A stretch of DNA of 64,000 nt from Rhodospirillaceae bacterium (GTDB taxonomy: Bacteria > Pseudomonadota > Alphaproteobacteria > UBA6615), in contig JABIVD010000022.1 in the NCBI GenBank assembly GCA_018667335.1, positions 1 to 64,000 on the forward strand, in the 5' to 3' direction. Below the pieces are notes generated by a model, which ran no database searches, was not told where the DNA came from, and saw nothing but the letters and a program-made list of their open reading frames with translations. The translations under genes were made by a program, and so were the position numbers. Below, piece after piece: positions 62,568-64,000 of this stretch. Positions within the stretch are counted from its first letter, which is position 1; every line of letters begins with the position of its first letter.

Positions 62568-63545
62568 CTAGTTGACCCGCGGCTTCTTGAGGAAGTCTGC
62601 GCGTGCTGCGCTTTCAACCCGCACCGACACCACCTGGCTGTCGCGGTGCAGGGTCAGCGGTACCATCACCCCGGCATCGCCCAGCGACCAGATCTTGCGG
62701 AACAGGGTCGAGAGGCCCGAAATTTCCTCGCCATCGACGCCGAGCACCATGTCGCCCGGCTCGACCCCTGCGCGCATGGCGGGGCCGCCTTCGGCGATGC
62801 CCGCGACGACGAGATGGTTTTCCGCCTCCGCGGTCGTCATCCCGAGCCATGGCCGCGCGGCCCGACTTCGGCCGCCGGAATCCTTGATTTCCTGGAGAAT
62901 GGGCTTCAGCAGGTCGATCGGCACGATCATGTTGCCGTCGATCTCGTCATCGTCGCCGGCGGCCTGCTGGATATACAGCGATCCGATCCCGGCGAGATGG
63001 CCAAGCTGGTCGATCACGGCCGCACCGCTCCAGCGCGGATGGGCCGGCACGGTAAAGATGGCGCTGTCGAGGACATATTCCCACGATCCGGCAAACTCGC
63101 GCACCGAGATCACCTGGGTGTTGATGGCCGCCTCGCGGCCGCCCTGTCCTGCCACGATCAGCGAGTCTCCGGTGGAGATCGCCGCGGACTCGCCCAGCGG
63201 CATCGTCGGCAGGTTCAGCACGCCCAGCGCCTGCACCAGCCCGAAACCGGTTTCCTGATCGTAGCCGACGACATGGGCGGCATGGGCGCCGCCATGGTTG
63301 TCGATGAGCCAGACATCCTCGGCTTCGGTCACCAGGTAGCCGATCGTCAGGACCATGCCATCGTCGCTGATGACCACACCCTGGCCCTCCCGCTCGGTGC
63401 CGAGGATGGGCGCCGTGAAGGCGTCTTCGGGCACGCGCGACTGAAGGGACACGACCGAGGAGAGCGTGCGCTCAAGGTCGAATGAGACTTCGTCAGGGCT
63501 CGGATGTCGTCCGAGGTTCAGGTTCCAAGGGTGCGATTCACTCAC
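62568..63545 (-). CDS. HtrA/trypsin-like protein with PDZ, catalytic His and Asp missing
   Basis: 325 residues: trypsin-like domain at about 25-205, PDZ domain at about 210-300 (GIAEGGPAMRAGVEPGDMVL). In HtrA proteases the triad sits in TNxHV, TDLA and GNSGGP. Here the first reads LTIGYLVTEA (His replaced by Tyr70) and the second QETGFGL (Asp replaced by Gly100). The third still has Ser173 in RWSGAAVI. It is therefore probably not an active protease. No signal peptide is visible. Possible roles are binding or scaffolding. Confidence 0.82.
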   Translation of the reverse strand: MSESHPWNLNLGRHPSPDEVSFDLERTLSSVVSLQSRVPEDAFTAPILGTEREGQGVVISDDGMVLTIGYLVTEAEDVWLIDNHGGAHAAHVVGYDQETGFGLVQALGVLNLPTMPLGESAAISTGDSLIVAGQGGREAAINTQVISVREFAGSWEYVLDSAIFTVPAHPRWSGAAVIDQLGHLAGIGSLYIQQAAGDDDEIDGNMIVPIDLLKPILQEIKDSGGRSRAARPWLGMTTAEAENHLVVAGIAEGGPAMRAGVEPGDMVLGVDGEEISGLSTLFRKIWSLGDAGVMVPLTLHRDSQVVSVRVESAARADFLKKPRVN

Positions 63546-63682
63546 GCCTTGCGCTCCGATTGCTGAGGCTTGCGCGATATAGCGCAGGGGACAGCTGCTG
63601 GTGTTAGTGACCTTCCGCCCCGGCCGTCAAGTATCAGGGCAACGCGTTCGATTCGGAATGTCACGCATTCTCGGTGGGTATC

Positions 63683-63705
63683 GTGCGATTTCATGATTAT
63701 CGCAC
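63683..63705. promoter_or_regulatory. Operator-like palindrome ahead of the AhpD/CMD-family gene
   Basis: Perfect seven-base inverted repeat GTGCGAT / ATCGCAC with nine bases between. It lies about 60 bases upstream of the minus-10 box at 63767 and in the divergent region between the HtrA-like gene and the AhpD/CMD-family gene. Confidence 0.5.
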
Positions 63706-63723
63706 AATCTGGTGTTAGGGGGA

Positions 63724-63759
63724 TGCGCGCTTATTCGTCGCTGCGCGCTTTTTCGTGGC
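63724..63759 (+). repeat. Two 18-bp direct repeats next to a promoter
   Basis: TGCGCGCTTATTCGTCGC and TGCGCGCTTTTTCGTGGC are adjacent and agree at 16 of 18 positions. They end eight bases before the perfect minus-10 TATAAT at 63767-63772. Confidence 0.65.
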
Positions 63760-63766
63760 TGCACTC

Positions 63767-63772
63767 TATAAT
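63767..63772 (+). promoter_or_regulatory. Minus-10 box of the AhpD/CMD-family gene
   Basis: Perfect TATAAT, 37 bases before the ATG at 63810. The minus-35 area at about 63744-63749 has a poor match to TTGACA, so an activator at the nearby direct repeats is plausible. Confidence 0.5.
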
Positions 63773-63809
63773 TGTAGGCACGCGCAACGACCACGAGGGA
63801 ATTCCTGCC

Positions 63810-64000
63810 ATGAGCGCCCAGCCCGACCATATCCATGCCATCGACCTGCGAATTCCCGACGCGGAGGAGCTCGACGAGGATCTGCGGAAATACTTCGCCG
63901 TCTGCCAGGACAAGCTCGGCATGGTGCCGAACGTCCTGCAGAGCTATGCGGTGGTGCCGGAGCGCCTGCGCGCCTTCGTCGCCATGTACAACGAGCTGAT
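63810..64000 (+). CDS. Peroxidase-related AhpD/carboxymuconolactone-decarboxylase family protein (3' end outside window)
   Basis: First 63 residues only. MSAQPDHIHAIDLRIPDAEE and KYFAVCQDKLGMVPNVLQSY match the N-terminus of peroxidase-related AhpD/CMD-fold proteins (TIGR01926-like). The CxxC active site would lie beyond the window. ATG at 63810 with CGAGGGA nine bases ahead. The promoter region carries two direct repeats and a palindrome. Confidence 0.75.
   Translation, partial: MSAQPDHIHAIDLRIPDAEELDEDLRKYFAVCQDKLGMVPNVLQSYAVVPERLRAFVAMYNEL

Overview
The window is a GC-rich, densely packed bacterial chromosome segment from an alphaproteobacterium, most like the Rhodospirillales and relatives. 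Evidence for this is a DUF4167 protein between prmC and clpB, a CpdR-type response regulator divergent from an N-formylglutamate amidohydrolase, an aapJQMP general amino-acid transporter, and lysC next to ptsP. The species cannot be named from the sequence alone. No insertion sequence, integrase, prophage, CRISPR array or rRNA was seen.

Layout. 1-15 kb is a conserved housekeeping block: lysC (3' part), ptsP, rodZ-like, ispG, hisS, hemA (glutamyl-tRNA reductase), prfA, prmC, DUF4167, a MOSC protein on the other strand, and clpB behind a good heat-shock-type promoter. 15-24 kb has an ECF sigma/anti-sigma pair, an M23 peptidase, a MATE transporter, and a gamma-glutamyltransferase-like gene divergent from dgcN-dgcA (D-glutamate catabolism). 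23.6-28 kb is a multi-PAS histidine kinase interrupted by one in-frame amber codon, followed by two single-domain response regulators. 27.9-31.5 kb is an Mla/MCE-type lipid transport operon. 31.6-35 kb has a lytic transglycosylase, a probable small RNA with its own promoter and terminator, an acetyltransferase, N-formylglutamate amidohydrolase, cpdR, a cupin and tRNA-Val(GAC).

35.3-44.3 kb is a surface-polysaccharide locus. A glycosyltransferase and wecB lie on the plus strand. A tightly overlapping minus-strand operon holds a deacetylase, glycosyltransferase, O-antigen ligase, FemAB-like acyltransferase, methyltransferase and flippase. 44.6-47.3 kb has a CmcJ/NvfI-type oxidoreductase, an enoyl-CoA hydratase and a secreted GH18-like protein. 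47.4-56.1 kb is a probable catabolic/uptake island. It has a 'ferric-type' ABC transporter with two ATPase genes but no obvious iron-binding Tyr pair, then a ketopantoate-reductase-like enzyme, a cupin and an SDR. A cyclase-family hydrolase and a VOC protein face them. 56.2-61.4 kb has an AEC carrier and the aap transporter. The end holds a phosphatase-like lipoprotein, an HtrA-like protein without its catalytic His and Asp, and the start of an AhpD/CMD-family gene behind an unusual repeat-rich promoter region.

Two themes recur. One is cell-wall and envelope turnover: RodZ, M23, lytic transglycosylase, Mla, polysaccharide, and D-Glu/gamma-glutamyl catabolism. The other is uptake and breakdown of organic nitrogen and carbon compounds. 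The most interesting items are the amber-split kinase, the small RNA at 32.48-32.56 kb, the gamma-glutamyltransferase/dgcNA divergon, the two-ATPase transporter island with an unknown substrate, and the alphaproteobacterial C5-pathway hemA with an altered nucleotide-binding loop.
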